From: Gudongella sp964604145
GTDB taxonomy: Bacteria; Bacillota; Clostridia; Tissierellales; Tissierellaceae
Length of the DNA: 24,939 bases
Direction: 5' to 3'
Assembly (NCBI GenBank): GCA_964604145.1
Contig: CAZRXS010000017.1
Location: 1 to 24,939, forward strand
In this document: in pieces, positions 8,418 to 15,299 of the stretch
Position numbering within the stretch: the first letter of the stretch is position 1
Layout of the letters: each line of letters opens with the position of its first letter
The notes under the pieces: generated by a model
Told to the model about the DNA's origin: nothing
Databases searched by the model: none
Seen by the model: only the letters and a program-made list of their open reading frames with translations
Translations under genes and position numbers: made by a program

Positions 8418-9494
8418 ATGGAAAAAATTGATATCAAAAGAATAAGAATAATGGATATAGTGTTAATAGTTTTAGCAATAATTGCCCTTGTATTTATCCG
8501 AAAACCGCTTTTTAACGTTATAAATCCTTTTATCTATGCACTTGTACTGGCTTATCTGCTAGATCCAATTGTAAAAATATTGGAAAAGAGGAAAATAAAA
8601 AGAATTTGGGCTATACTTATAATATTTTTGCTTATTATAGCATTATTTGCTGTTTTATTTGCTAGCTTTATTCCTAAACTCACTGAAGAAGTAAAAGAAT
8701 TTGTTGATAACATTCCAAGTATTTTTGAATCAATGAAAAATACAATTGAAAATTTCCAGCTCAATGGATTTGAATTTCTACCAAAAGAAATGAGAGATTT
8801 TCTAGACTTAGACAAACAAATTTCAAATCTATCTAAAAATATAGAAGTTTTCTTCAATGGACTAATTGGATTTTTAGTCCAATCAACAGGAACCATATTT
8901 GATTTAATAATGACACCTTTGATTGCATTTTACTATTTAAAAGACAAAGAAAAAATTAAAGAGCTAATTATAAAAGCCTTCCCATTAAGATACAGGGAGT
9001 TTGTAAAAAGAGTGGGATGGGATGTAGACAAAGTTTTAGGCGGATTTATTAAAGGACAACTAACAGTAGCAGCTTTTGTGGGAACCTTAACGGGTATAGG
9101 ATCTCTAATAATAGGAATACCTTATGCATTGACAATAGGTCTTGTCGCAGGCATAACAAATATTATTCCTTATTTTGGCCCATGGTTGGGTGGGATCTTG
9201 CCTACCATACTTGCATTTATAGAAAAACCGATAATGGCCTTGTGGGCAGTAGGATTGATAGTGGTAGTTCAGCAAATTGAAGCTGCGCTAATAAGTCCAA
9301 GGGTAATGTCCAGATCAGTAGGTATCCATCCACTTTTAGTTATATTTTCAGTACTCTTTTTTGGTGGTTTATTTGGGATAGTGGGTATGATACTAGGAGT
9401 ACCAATGATGGCAGTATTGCTGCTTATATTTGGATATATTAAAGAATATAGAAATCATATAGAAAATAAAGAAATAGAGAAGGCTAATATGTAA
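8418..9494 (+). CDS. AI-2E family transporter (permease)
   Basis: 358 aa integral membrane protein of the AI-2E/PerM family. Hydrophobic spans are visible at about 13-30 and 34-50, at 60-85, and in a cluster from about 210 to 345, around a polar central domain (about 90-205). Family marks include the N-terminal NPFIYALVLAYLLDPIV, the later GGFIKGQLTVAAFVG, ITNIIPYFGPWLGGILPTI and QQIEAALISPRVMSRSVGIHPLLVIFSVLFFGGLFGIVGMILGVP. Members export autoinducer-2 or act as sodium/proton exchangers, so the substrate is unknown. The gene is divergent from tRNA-Ala; a TATAAT lies at 8349-8354 but I see no clear -35. Its 3' end overlaps the convergent YitT-type gene by 11 bases. Confidence 0.88.
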   Translation: MEKIDIKRIRIMDIVLIVLAIIALVFIRKPLFNVINPFIYALVLAYLLDPIVKILEKRKIKRIWAILIIFLLIIALFAVLFASFIPKLTEEVKEFVDNIPSIFESMKNTIENFQLNGFEFLPKEMRDFLDLDKQISNLSKNIEVFFNGLIGFLVQSTGTIFDLIMTPLIAFYYLKDKEKIKELIIKAFPLRYREFVKRVGWDVDKVLGGFIKGQLTVAAFVGTLTGIGSLIIGIPYALTIGLVAGITNIIPYFGPWLGGILPTILAFIEKPIMALWAVGLIVVVQQIEAALISPRVMSRSVGIHPLLVIFSVLFFGGLFGIVGMILGVPMMAVLLLIFGYIKEYRNHIENKEIEKANM

Positions 9495-10323
9495 AGCCTT
9501 CTCCTTCAACCTCAGTAATATAGGATACAGACACAAAAGCTTTATCGTCAATATCTTTTACAAAGTCTCTTATCTTAATGTATTCACCTCTAGAGACAAT
9601 TGTGTTTATCACCAGTTTATCATCCTTTGAGTACCCACCACTAGCATGGTAGATAGTTGTACCTCTTTCTATATCATCTAAAATATAGTTATTTATAGCA
9701 TCAAAGTGTTTTGATATAATTAGCATATTAATTTTAACATTAAAGCCAGCAATCATTTTATCTATTACAAAAGAGTTTATTACTATACCTAAAAGAGCAT
9801 ACATCCCTAGTCTTGCACCAAATACCAATCCTGCAAAAAGGGTTATAAAAAAGTCCGAGGCTAAAAGAGATTTTCCAATGTCCATTCCTGTATATTTATT
9901 TATAATCTTTGCTATAATATCGGTACCACCAGTAGAAGCATTATGGTTAAATACAATACCCATTCCTACACCAGAAATCAGTATTCCAAAGATTAGATTT
10001 ATAAATAAATCATCTGTAAAAGCTTCTGTCATAGGGGTTATTATTTCAAGTAATGCTATCATACCTGAAAGTGCAAGACTTGCATAGACGGTGTAACCAC
10101 CAAACTCTTTACCTAAGATTAAAAAAGCAGTTAGGAATAGGATAATATTTAAAACCCCGAGAATAATCCCCATTGGTAGAGGAATGATATAACTAAGTAT
10201 CATAGCTGCCCCAGTGGCACCTCCAACAGCTAGCTTTGACGGCATTAAAAAATAATAAAGACCAATAGTCATAATGACAATACCTAGATTAATCCACATA
10301 AATTTTTTAAAATCAAATTTCAT
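9484..10323 (-). CDS. YitT family membrane protein (DUF161/DUF2179 type)
   Basis: 279 aa using the ATG at 10321-10323, chosen because GAAAGGAG lies 7 bases upstream of it; a longer frame to 10347 has no such site. About five to six hydrophobic helices occupy the first 190 residues, including VGGATGAAMILSYI and the conserved FNHNASTGGTDIIAKII. A soluble C-terminal domain (about 195-279) contains the KHFDAINNYILDDIERGTTIYHASGGYS pattern typical of DUF2179. Family function is not firmly established; members are multipass proteins common in Firmicutes. Convergent with, and 3'-overlapping, the AI-2E permease gene. Confidence 0.88.
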   Translation of the reverse strand: MKFDFKKFMWINLGIVIMTIGLYYFLMPSKLAVGGATGAAMILSYIIPLPMGIILGVLNIILFLTAFLILGKEFGGYTVYASLALSGMIALLEIITPMTEAFTDDLFINLIFGILISGVGMGIVFNHNASTGGTDIIAKIINKYTGMDIGKSLLASDFFITLFAGLVFGARLGMYALLGIVINSFVIDKMIAGFNVKINMLIISKHFDAINNYILDDIERGTTIYHASGGYSKDDKLVINTIVSRGEYIKIRDFVKDIDDKAFVSVSYITEVEGEGFTY

Positions 10324-10426
10324 ATAATTGCTCCTTTCAAAACACATCTTCTATAAATTTTTATTTTATCACTTTAAAGGCAAGAATTCAATTAAAAAAC
10401 TTTTACAACATAGGAAGGATGTTAAA

Positions 10427-11488
10427 ATGGCTAATTTAAAAAAATCAACAATATTAAAAGATAGAATTGTTAAAAACGCTCTAATAATACCTCCAATGGT
10501 TGCGTTTGGGTTATCGACAGGTGATGGTTTTGTTACAGATGAAAATATAGAGCATTACGATAAAATATCAAAAGATGGAGCAGGCATTGTTATAGTTGAA
10601 GCAACTTGCATCAATCCTAATGGGAGACTTGCAGTAAAACAACTTGGCATATGGGATGATAAATACATCGAAGGCTTAAAAAAAATAAGCGATAGGATAC
10701 ATAACAATGGCGCACTTGCTATTATTCAATTGCACCATGCAGGATTAAAAACAAGTAAAGAAGTTACTACTTCTCCACTTAGCTCATCTGAGTATAGGCT
10801 AAATGGAAGAGTTTCGAAGAAAATGACAATAGAAGAAATCAAGACTACAATTCAAGAATTTGGAGAATCTGCTAAAAGAGCACAAGAGGCTAATTTTGAT
10901 GGGGTAGAAATTCATGGAGCACATGGCTATTTATTAACTCAGTTTTTTTCTAGAAAAGTAAATAAAAGAACTGATAAATATGGTGGTAGTTTTGAAAATA
11001 ATATTAGAATAGCCAAAGAGGTTTATAAAGAAGTTAGAGAGAATACTCATGACGACTTTATTATTGGCATAAGGATGGGGTCTAATGATGATACACTAAA
11101 AGAGAGCATAGAAAGAGCTAAGAAGTTTGAGAGTGTAGGTTATGATTATCTGCATGTTTCCACAGGCTTTGATAATACCCCCATAGAAATAAATATACCA
11201 GAAGGTTTTCCTTGTAATTGGATTGTTTATGGAGGCGTAAAAATAAAAGAAGAGGTCTCTATTCCAGTTATAGGAGTTAACATGATTAAAACAAAAGAGC
11301 AAATCAGCTATTTATTAAACAACAATCTGCTGGATTTTATAGCGATAGGACGGGCTCAGCTTGCTGATTATGGTTTTATAAAGCATTTACTAAAGGATGA
11401 GGAGATAATAGAATGCCTAGAATGTAAACCTTGCAAGTGCTTTTCTGATATAAGAAACTGCCCAAGATATTTAGAAAACAATATTTAA
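10427..11488 (+). CDS. NADH:flavin oxidoreductase, Old Yellow Enzyme family
   Basis: 353 aa FMN-binding TIM barrel. The start at 10427 is chosen because AGGAAGG sits 8 bases upstream and the protein then begins at the family's usual N-terminus; a frame extends to 10328 but that part is intergenic. Motifs: AIIQLHHAG, the active-site segment FDGVEIHGAHGYLLTQFFS, NKRTDKYGGSFENNIR, and VSIPVIGVNMI. The substrate may be an enone, enoate or dienoyl compound. The C-terminus is odd: ECLECKPCKC followed by C seven residues later, five cysteines in 16 residues, which does not fit the C-x2-C-x3-C-x11-C iron-sulfur pattern of 2,4-dienoyl-CoA-reductase-like members, and the large second flavin domain of those enzymes is absent. 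Confidence 0.88.
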   Translation: MANLKKSTILKDRIVKNALIIPPMVAFGLSTGDGFVTDENIEHYDKISKDGAGIVIVEATCINPNGRLAVKQLGIWDDKYIEGLKKISDRIHNNGALAIIQLHHAGLKTSKEVTTSPLSSSEYRLNGRVSKKMTIEEIKTTIQEFGESAKRAQEANFDGVEIHGAHGYLLTQFFSRKVNKRTDKYGGSFENNIRIAKEVYKEVRENTHDDFIIGIRMGSNDDTLKESIERAKKFESVGYDYLHVSTGFDNTPIEINIPEGFPCNWIVYGGVKIKEEVSIPVIGVNMIKTKEQISYLLNNNLLDFIAIGRAQLADYGFIKHLLKDEEIIECLECKPCKCFSDIRNCPRYLENNI

Positions 11489-11565
11489 AGTGTTTGTGTT
11501 ATTATATATTTGTAGGGTATACAAGTATAAAAGAGATATTCACAAAAAAATAAGGAGGCTGGCTA

Positions 11566-12051
11566 ATGGATAATATCGAATTTGCAATTCAAATGGAGTT
11601 AGACGGAAAAAATTTTTACAATGAACAAGCAGAAATAAACAAAGGCAAAAGCTTAGAAAGGGTATTTAGATTATTGGCAGAAGAAGAGCAAAAACATGCT
11701 GATACAATTAGGAAGTATGCGGATCAAAAAGGTTATGAACTGGACGAACAAAAGGCTTTAGGTGAGTTTAAAAACATATTTACTGATGAAGAAGATTTTA
11801 AATTAGAAACTACTGTAGATCCAAATCAGATAGATGTATATAGACTAGCTCTTAGCAAAGAACAAGAAAGCATAGACCTTTACAATAAAATGAAGGCTGA
11901 AGCTGAAACTGATGATGGGAAAAAACTATTTGGGTATTTGGTTAAGCAAGAAGAAGAACATTATAATATTTTTGATAATCTAGTAGACCACCTAAGAAAA
12001 GCCGAAGATTGGGTAGAAGATGCAGAATTTGGCAGAAGACCAAAGTACTAA
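11566..12051 (+). CDS. Ferritin-like diiron protein (rubrerythrin-type, no rubredoxin domain)
   Basis: 161 aa four-helix-bundle protein. Two helix pairs each supply ligand-type residues: E11 and ExxH at E41/H44, then E101 and ExxH at E129/H132. This matches the rubrerythrin/erythrin diiron arrangement. There is no CxxC pair for a rubredoxin domain and no cysteine at all. Family members act as peroxidases or oxygen/iron-handling proteins in anaerobes. Strong AAGGAGG ribosome site upstream; terminator hairpin straight after the stop. The next gene is a thioredoxin-fold protein, suggesting an oxidative-stress setting. Confidence 0.88.
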   Translation: MDNIEFAIQMELDGKNFYNEQAEINKGKSLERVFRLLAEEEQKHADTIRKYADQKGYELDEQKALGEFKNIFTDEEDFKLETTVDPNQIDVYRLALSKEQESIDLYNKMKAEAETDDGKKLFGYLVKQEEEHYNIFDNLVDHLRKAEDWVEDAEFGRRPKY

Positions 12052-12056
12052 TTATT

Positions 12057-12080
12057 AAGCAGCCTAAGGGCTGCTTTTTA
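12057..12080 (+). terminator. Rho-independent terminator after the ferritin-like gene
   Basis: Arms AAGCAGCC (12057-12064) and GGCTGCTT (12069-12076) with a TAAG loop, followed by TTTA. It lies 6 bases after the stop codon on the plus strand. Confidence 0.85.
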
Positions 12081-12106
12081 GATAATACATAAAATAAAAG
12101 GATGGG

Positions 12107-12439
12107 ATGATTGTAATGGGTGCTTATAATACGGTAATAATAGATTCACAAGAAGTATTAGAGGATTTTACAAATCAAGATAAGTATATACTTTACTTTA
12201 GTTCTGAAAAATGTAGTGTATGTAATTCAATACTTCCTGACCTAGAAAAAATTACGGAAAAACTGCCTATACAGATTGGGAAAATAGATATAAATATGAA
12301 CTTAAAAATTGCAGGACAGTATCTAATATTTGTAACTCCAACTATTATAATATTTAACGACAATAAAGAAATCTTAAGAGAGAGTAGATTTATAGATTTT
12401 AGTAAAATAGAAAGAATGCTAGCTTTACTATTACAGTAA
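12107..12439 (+). CDS. Thioredoxin-like protein
   Basis: 110 aa thioredoxin fold. The redox motif is C36-S-V-C39 within YFSSEKCSVCNSILPDL, and the cis-proline is P78 in FVTPTIIIF. The usual tryptophan before the first cysteine is replaced by lysine. No signal peptide or membrane segment, so cytoplasmic. Start at 12107 has AAGGA at a normal distance; an in-frame ATG three codons later is possible. Likely a thiol-disulfide reductase whose partner is unknown; the ferritin-like protein just upstream is a candidate, though a terminator separates them. Confidence 0.82.
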   Translation: MIVMGAYNTVIIDSQEVLEDFTNQDKYILYFSSEKCSVCNSILPDLEKITEKLPIQIGKIDINMNLKIAGQYLIFVTPTIIIFNDNKEILRESRFIDFSKIERMLALLLQ

Positions 12440-12505
12440 AACCTTTTTTACTTACTAAGAGAATGTTATTTAAAAACACTTAAATAGAATTAAAGAGTGT
12501 GTATT

Positions 12506-12535
12506 TTGTTGTTCTTACTAGTTTTTGGGTATTAT
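12506..12535 (+). promoter_or_regulatory. Possible promoter for the CBS-domain operon
   Basis: TTGTTG (12506-12511) and TATTAT (12530-12535) with an 18-base spacer, 43 bases before the CBS gene start. Reasonable match, slightly long spacing. Confidence 0.4.
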
Positions 12536-12577
12536 TTATATATAATTGATCATAATTAAAAAACGGGAGGTAAATTT

Positions 12578-13069
12578 ATGTATATTAAAGATATAATGAC
12601 AAAAGAAGTAATAACAGCTAATTTAAATGACACAGTGGAAAAATGTGCAAACCTATTGATAACACATAATCTAAGCGGCTTGCCAATCCTTGATGAAAAT
12701 GGAAAGCTAAGAGGAATGCTCACAGAAGGAGACTTGATAAGAAGAGCTTCTAGAATAAAAGGACCTGCAGTATTAGAGGTCTTAGGAGGATTAATATATC
12801 TTGATAGTCCTAAAAAGTTTATAGATGATCTAAAACATTCAATGGGACAACTAGCAAGAGATATTATGTCTAAAAATATTATAACAATTCTTCCAGAACA
12901 AGAAATTGAGGAGGGGGCTACTTTACTAGTAGAAAAAAATATTAAAAGATTACCTGTAGTAGATAAGGAAGGGAATTTAGTAGGCATAGTTTCGCGAAGA
13001 GATATTATGGGATATTTATTCCCAAATAAACACGAGGGGGAAGAGCATGAGAATGAGAAGAACATCTAG
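12578..13069 (+). CDS. CBS-domain pair protein
   Basis: 163 aa, consisting of two CBS modules. The first is about 7-62 (DIMTKEVITANLNDTVEKCANLL, GLPILDENGKLRGMLTEGDLIRR); the second about 93-150 (DIMSKNIITILPEQEIEEGATLL, RLPVVDKEGNLVGIVSRRDIMGYL). Stand-alone CBS pairs bind adenosyl nucleotides and act as cytoplasmic energy sensors, but the regulated target is not evident. The charged tail (about 150-163) is encoded in the 23-base overlap with the next gene. GGGAGG ribosome site upstream. Confidence 0.9.
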   Translation: MYIKDIMTKEVITANLNDTVEKCANLLITHNLSGLPILDENGKLRGMLTEGDLIRRASRIKGPAVLEVLGGLIYLDSPKKFIDDLKHSMGQLARDIMSKNIITILPEQEIEEGATLLVEKNIKRLPVVDKEGNLVGIVSRRDIMGYLFPNKHEGEEHENEKNI

Positions 13070-13841
13070 GACCATGGGAATAATCGCAAGTATTGCATAT
13101 GTTGTAATGGTACTTGTAAATATTATGGCAAATGCACTGCCCATAAATGGTCTTAATACTGGCGAGGTATCTGATAGTTTTCCAAACCTATTTGCACCCG
13201 CAGGGATTACTTTTACTATCTGGGGTGTTATATACTTATTGCTTTTTATATATTTATTTTTCCAGTTTTCTGATTTTAGGGAGTTTGAGTCTAAAAACAG
13301 CAGAGTTTTAAATAGAATTAACCTATTGTTTTCAATATCTTCTATAGCAAACTCACTTTGGATTTTTGCATGGCACTATTTAAAAATTGGCGTGTCACTA
13401 TTATTAATGCTAGTTATGTTTGCATCTCTAATAACCATAGTTCTTACTATAAACAATCTATCCCTTAATAAAAAAGAAAAATTTTGGCTTAGGGTTCCCT
13501 TTAGCATTTATTTTGGGTGGATTAATATTGCTTTAATAGCAAATATAACTTCATTTTTAGTAAGCACTAATTGGAAAGGTTTTGGCTTATCAGAAACAGT
13601 ATGGACGGTTGCAATACTTATAGTGGGTTTAATAATAGGGGGAACTACTACCTGGAGATTAAAAAATAGGGCCTATGGGTTAGTATTTGTATGGGCATAC
13701 TTAGGTATACTTATCAAGCATCTATCAACAGATGGCTTTGCTGGAGATTATCCAGGAATAATTGCTACTAGTGGAATTAGTATTGGTATATTTTTATCAA
13801 TTATATTTCTAACTTACAAGAAAAAAAGAGGACTATTTTAA
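13047..13841 (+). CDS. TspO/MBR-like membrane protein (YtaB type)
   Basis: 264 aa, with about seven to eight hydrophobic helices. The N-terminal segment NIMANALPINGLNTGEVSD followed by LFAPAGITFTIWGVIYLLL is the signature of the long TspO-related tryptophan-rich family found in Bacillus as YtaB. It lacks a signal peptide apart from the first helix. GAGGGGG at 13034-13040 gives a good site for the ATG at 13047, although another ATG follows 6 bases later. The gene starts inside the CBS gene (23-base overlap), so expression is probably coupled. Function in this longer family is unknown; TspO proper binds tetrapyrroles. Confidence 0.75.
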   Translation: MRMRRTSRTMGIIASIAYVVMVLVNIMANALPINGLNTGEVSDSFPNLFAPAGITFTIWGVIYLLLFIYLFFQFSDFREFESKNSRVLNRINLLFSISSIANSLWIFAWHYLKIGVSLLLMLVMFASLITIVLTINNLSLNKKEKFWLRVPFSIYFGWINIALIANITSFLVSTNWKGFGLSETVWTVAILIVGLIIGGTTTWRLKNRAYGLVFVWAYLGILIKHLSTDGFAGDYPGIIATSGISIGIFLSIIFLTYKKKRGLF

Positions 13842-13896
13842 AAATACTTAGATTTTAGATTGAAATAAAATACAAACAAGAATAGTATTTAAATAA

Positions 13897-13922
13897 GCAT
13901 ATTTGATAGCCGTTCAATATGC
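13897..13922. other. Hairpin between the TspO-like and J-domain genes
   Basis: Arms GCATATTTGA (13897-13906) and TTCAATATGC (13913-13922) pair with one mismatch and one G-U pair around a TAGCCG loop. No U-run follows on the plus strand (CTTGTTAGG), so it is at best a weak terminator for the TspO-like gene. Confidence 0.4.
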
Positions 13923-13943
13923 CTTGTTAGGTATTTGCATAAA

Positions 13944-13972
13944 TTGACAATAAGGAGAAAAAAATTTACAAT
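13944..13972 (+). promoter_or_regulatory. Strong promoter of the J-domain/methyltransferase operon
   Basis: Perfect -35 TTGACA (13944-13949), 17-base spacer, -10 TACAAT (13967-13972), about 40 bases before the J-domain gene. Best sigma-70-type match in the window. Confidence 0.82.
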
Positions 13973-14013
13973 ACAATATATATCATATTTTTAAAATGAT
14001 TGGAGATTAGAAA

Positions 14014-14796
14014 ATGACCTTGATAAGAAAGGGTGCAGGACGAGTAGTTTATGCAACAGGGCAATTATTAGCTCTTATTTTCAATATTTTTATTGGGATT
14101 GCAGAATTTGCTGTAAATCTTGTAATTGGAATAGCAAGAGGTCTTGCTGCATTAATAAGTATGGGGGGATGTCTTCTTATATTTTTTTTATTTAACCCAT
14201 TTATATTATTTAATCCAATAACAATATTTGCAATATTGTTTTTCTTGATATTTCCTATTTTAGGAACTAAGTTTATTTCTTTTTTAAAGTATTGGAGATA
14301 CATAATTACAGAATATCTATTTGATCTTGGCAATTATTTAATGGATGGTAAAGGAGCGTACAAGTCTTTTTCTGAATACGGCCATAAGTATCAAAGTATG
14401 GAAGAAGAAAGAATTAGAAAAGAAAGAGAAAAAAGGCAACAAGAGCAACAAAGAGAGTGGGAAGAAAGATTTAGACAATGGCAAAGCTACCAACAACAGC
14501 AGCAAAGAGGATATTATGGTGGTCAATATCAGCAGGGCAGGCAATACGGTGGAACACAATATGCAAATCCAATAACTGAGTTTAAGTCAAAGTATAAAGC
14601 AAGCTGTGATTTATTGGGACTTCCTTATGATACAGATAAGTACCAAGTTAAATTGGCATATAGAAAGAAGGCAAAAGAATACCACCCAGATATAAATAAA
14701 TCACCAGATGCGACAGCGAAATTCCAAAAGATTAACGAGGCATACGAGTTCTTAAGTGATGATAATATTGAAAGATACAAACAAATGAAAGGTTAG
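14014..14796 (+). CDS. Membrane-anchored J-domain (DnaJ-like) protein
   Basis: 260 aa with reversed order compared with classical DnaJ. The first approximately 115 residues are hydrophobic and hold two to four membrane helices (about 14-60 and 62-92). Then comes a charged, Gln/Arg-rich stretch (about 128-190, with runs such as EEERIRKEREKRQQEQQ and QQQQQ) ending in a Gly/Tyr/Gln-rich linker. A C-terminal J domain follows (about 194-260) with the HPD tripeptide at 224-226. J domains stimulate DnaK ATPase; here the domain would face the cytoplasm from the membrane. No zinc-finger or substrate-binding domain. GGAG lies upstream of the ATG. The alkyl-DNA methyltransferase gene follows after 9 bases, so they form an operon. 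Confidence 0.85.
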   Translation: MTLIRKGAGRVVYATGQLLALIFNIFIGIAEFAVNLVIGIARGLAALISMGGCLLIFFLFNPFILFNPITIFAILFFLIFPILGTKFISFLKYWRYIITEYLFDLGNYLMDGKGAYKSFSEYGHKYQSMEEERIRKEREKRQQEQQREWEERFRQWQSYQQQQQRGYYGGQYQQGRQYGGTQYANPITEFKSKYKASCDLLGLPYDTDKYQVKLAYRKKAKEYHPDINKSPDATAKFQKINEAYEFLSDDNIERYKQMKG

Positions 14797-14805
14797 GGAT
14801 AAGAT

Positions 14806-15276
14806 ATGAAAAGCTCATTTGTCTACAAAACTATAATAGGAGATTTGCATATTTTTGAAAATTCTGGATATATTACAAAAATCAATTTTGGAAGAGAAGA
14901 CGATCCTGATTATATGGAGTATGAATCAGAAGCTATTAAAAAAGCATATCTTGAAATAAGCGAATATTTAAGCGGAAAAAGAAAAGGGTTCACTGTTTTA
15001 TTTAAAGCAGAGGGAACTGAATTTCAAAAAAAAGTTTGGACAGAGTTGCAAAAAATTCCGTATGGAAAAACAAGGAGCTATGGAGAAGTAGCTAAGAGAA
15101 TAGGTAATCCAAAAGGGGCAAGAGCAGTTGGAAATTCAAATAATAAAAACCCAATATCCATAATTATACCTTGACATAGAGTAATTGGTGCCAATGGTTC
15201 ATTGGTAGGATTTGGAGGGGGACTAGATATTAAAAAGACCTTACTAGATATAGAAAAACAGCCCCTTGCAAAATAA
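14806..15276 (+). CDS. Methylated-DNA--protein-cysteine methyltransferase with UGA (selenocysteine) at the active site
   Basis: Conventional translation stops after 122 codons at TGA (15172-15174). Reading through gives a complete 156-aa Ogt/MGMT family protein ending at TAA 15274-15276. Before the UGA: EFQKKVWTELQKIPYGKTRSYGEVAK, then GNPKGARAVGNSNNKNP. After it: HRVIGANGSLVGFGGG, then KKTLLDIE. The UGA is residue 123, exactly where the alkyl-accepting cysteine of the invariant P-C-H-R-V motif belongs, so the product would read P-U-H-R-V. These enzymes take the alkyl group from O6-alkylguanine in a suicide reaction. A SECIS-like hairpin follows at 15189-15207. The gene shares a strong promoter with the J-domain gene. 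Alternatives are a sequencing error or a nonsense-mutated pseudogene; the precise position and intact downstream frame favour selenocysteine. Confidence 0.85.
15189..15207 (+). promoter_or_regulatory. SECIS-like hairpin of the methyltransferase
   Basis: Within the coding frame after the UGA, TGCCAAT (15189-15195) pairs with ATTGGTA (15201-15207), seven pairs with one G-U, around the five-base loop GGTTC (15196-15200). The loop starts 21 bases after the UGA codon and opens with GG, as bacterial SECIS elements bound by SelB typically have a G at the first two loop positions. The E. coli fdhF loop also contains GGU. A competing hairpin (ATTG with CAAT upstream) is weaker. Confidence 0.65.
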
Positions 15277-15288
15277 TGGGCTGTTTTT
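15254..15288. terminator. Bidirectional terminator between the methyltransferase and cysteine desulfidase genes
   Basis: Arms AAAAACAGCCC (15254-15264) and GGGCTGTTTTT (15278-15288) form an 11-bp stem with A-run and T-run on both sides, so it can stop transcription from either strand. Its left arm lies inside the last codons of the methyltransferase, and the TAA is in the loop. This supports 15276 as the true end of that gene. Confidence 0.85.
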
Positions 15289-15299
15289 CGATAAGGGTT

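Noticed and set aside
10328..10426. 33-residue N-terminal extension of the Old Yellow Enzyme
   Set aside because: No ribosome site at 10328; AGGAAGG precedes 10427 and the family N-terminus begins there.
12556..13065. 169-codon antisense frame opposite the CBS gene
   Set aside because: Fully overlaps a clear CBS-pair gene, lacks a ribosome site and shows low-complexity Ser/Leu/Phe composition typical of a shadow frame.
15171..15176. TTGACA at the methyltransferase UGA as a -35 promoter element
   Set aside because: It is produced by the P-U-H codons; no TATAAT-like -10 lies 16-18 bases downstream and no gene start fits.
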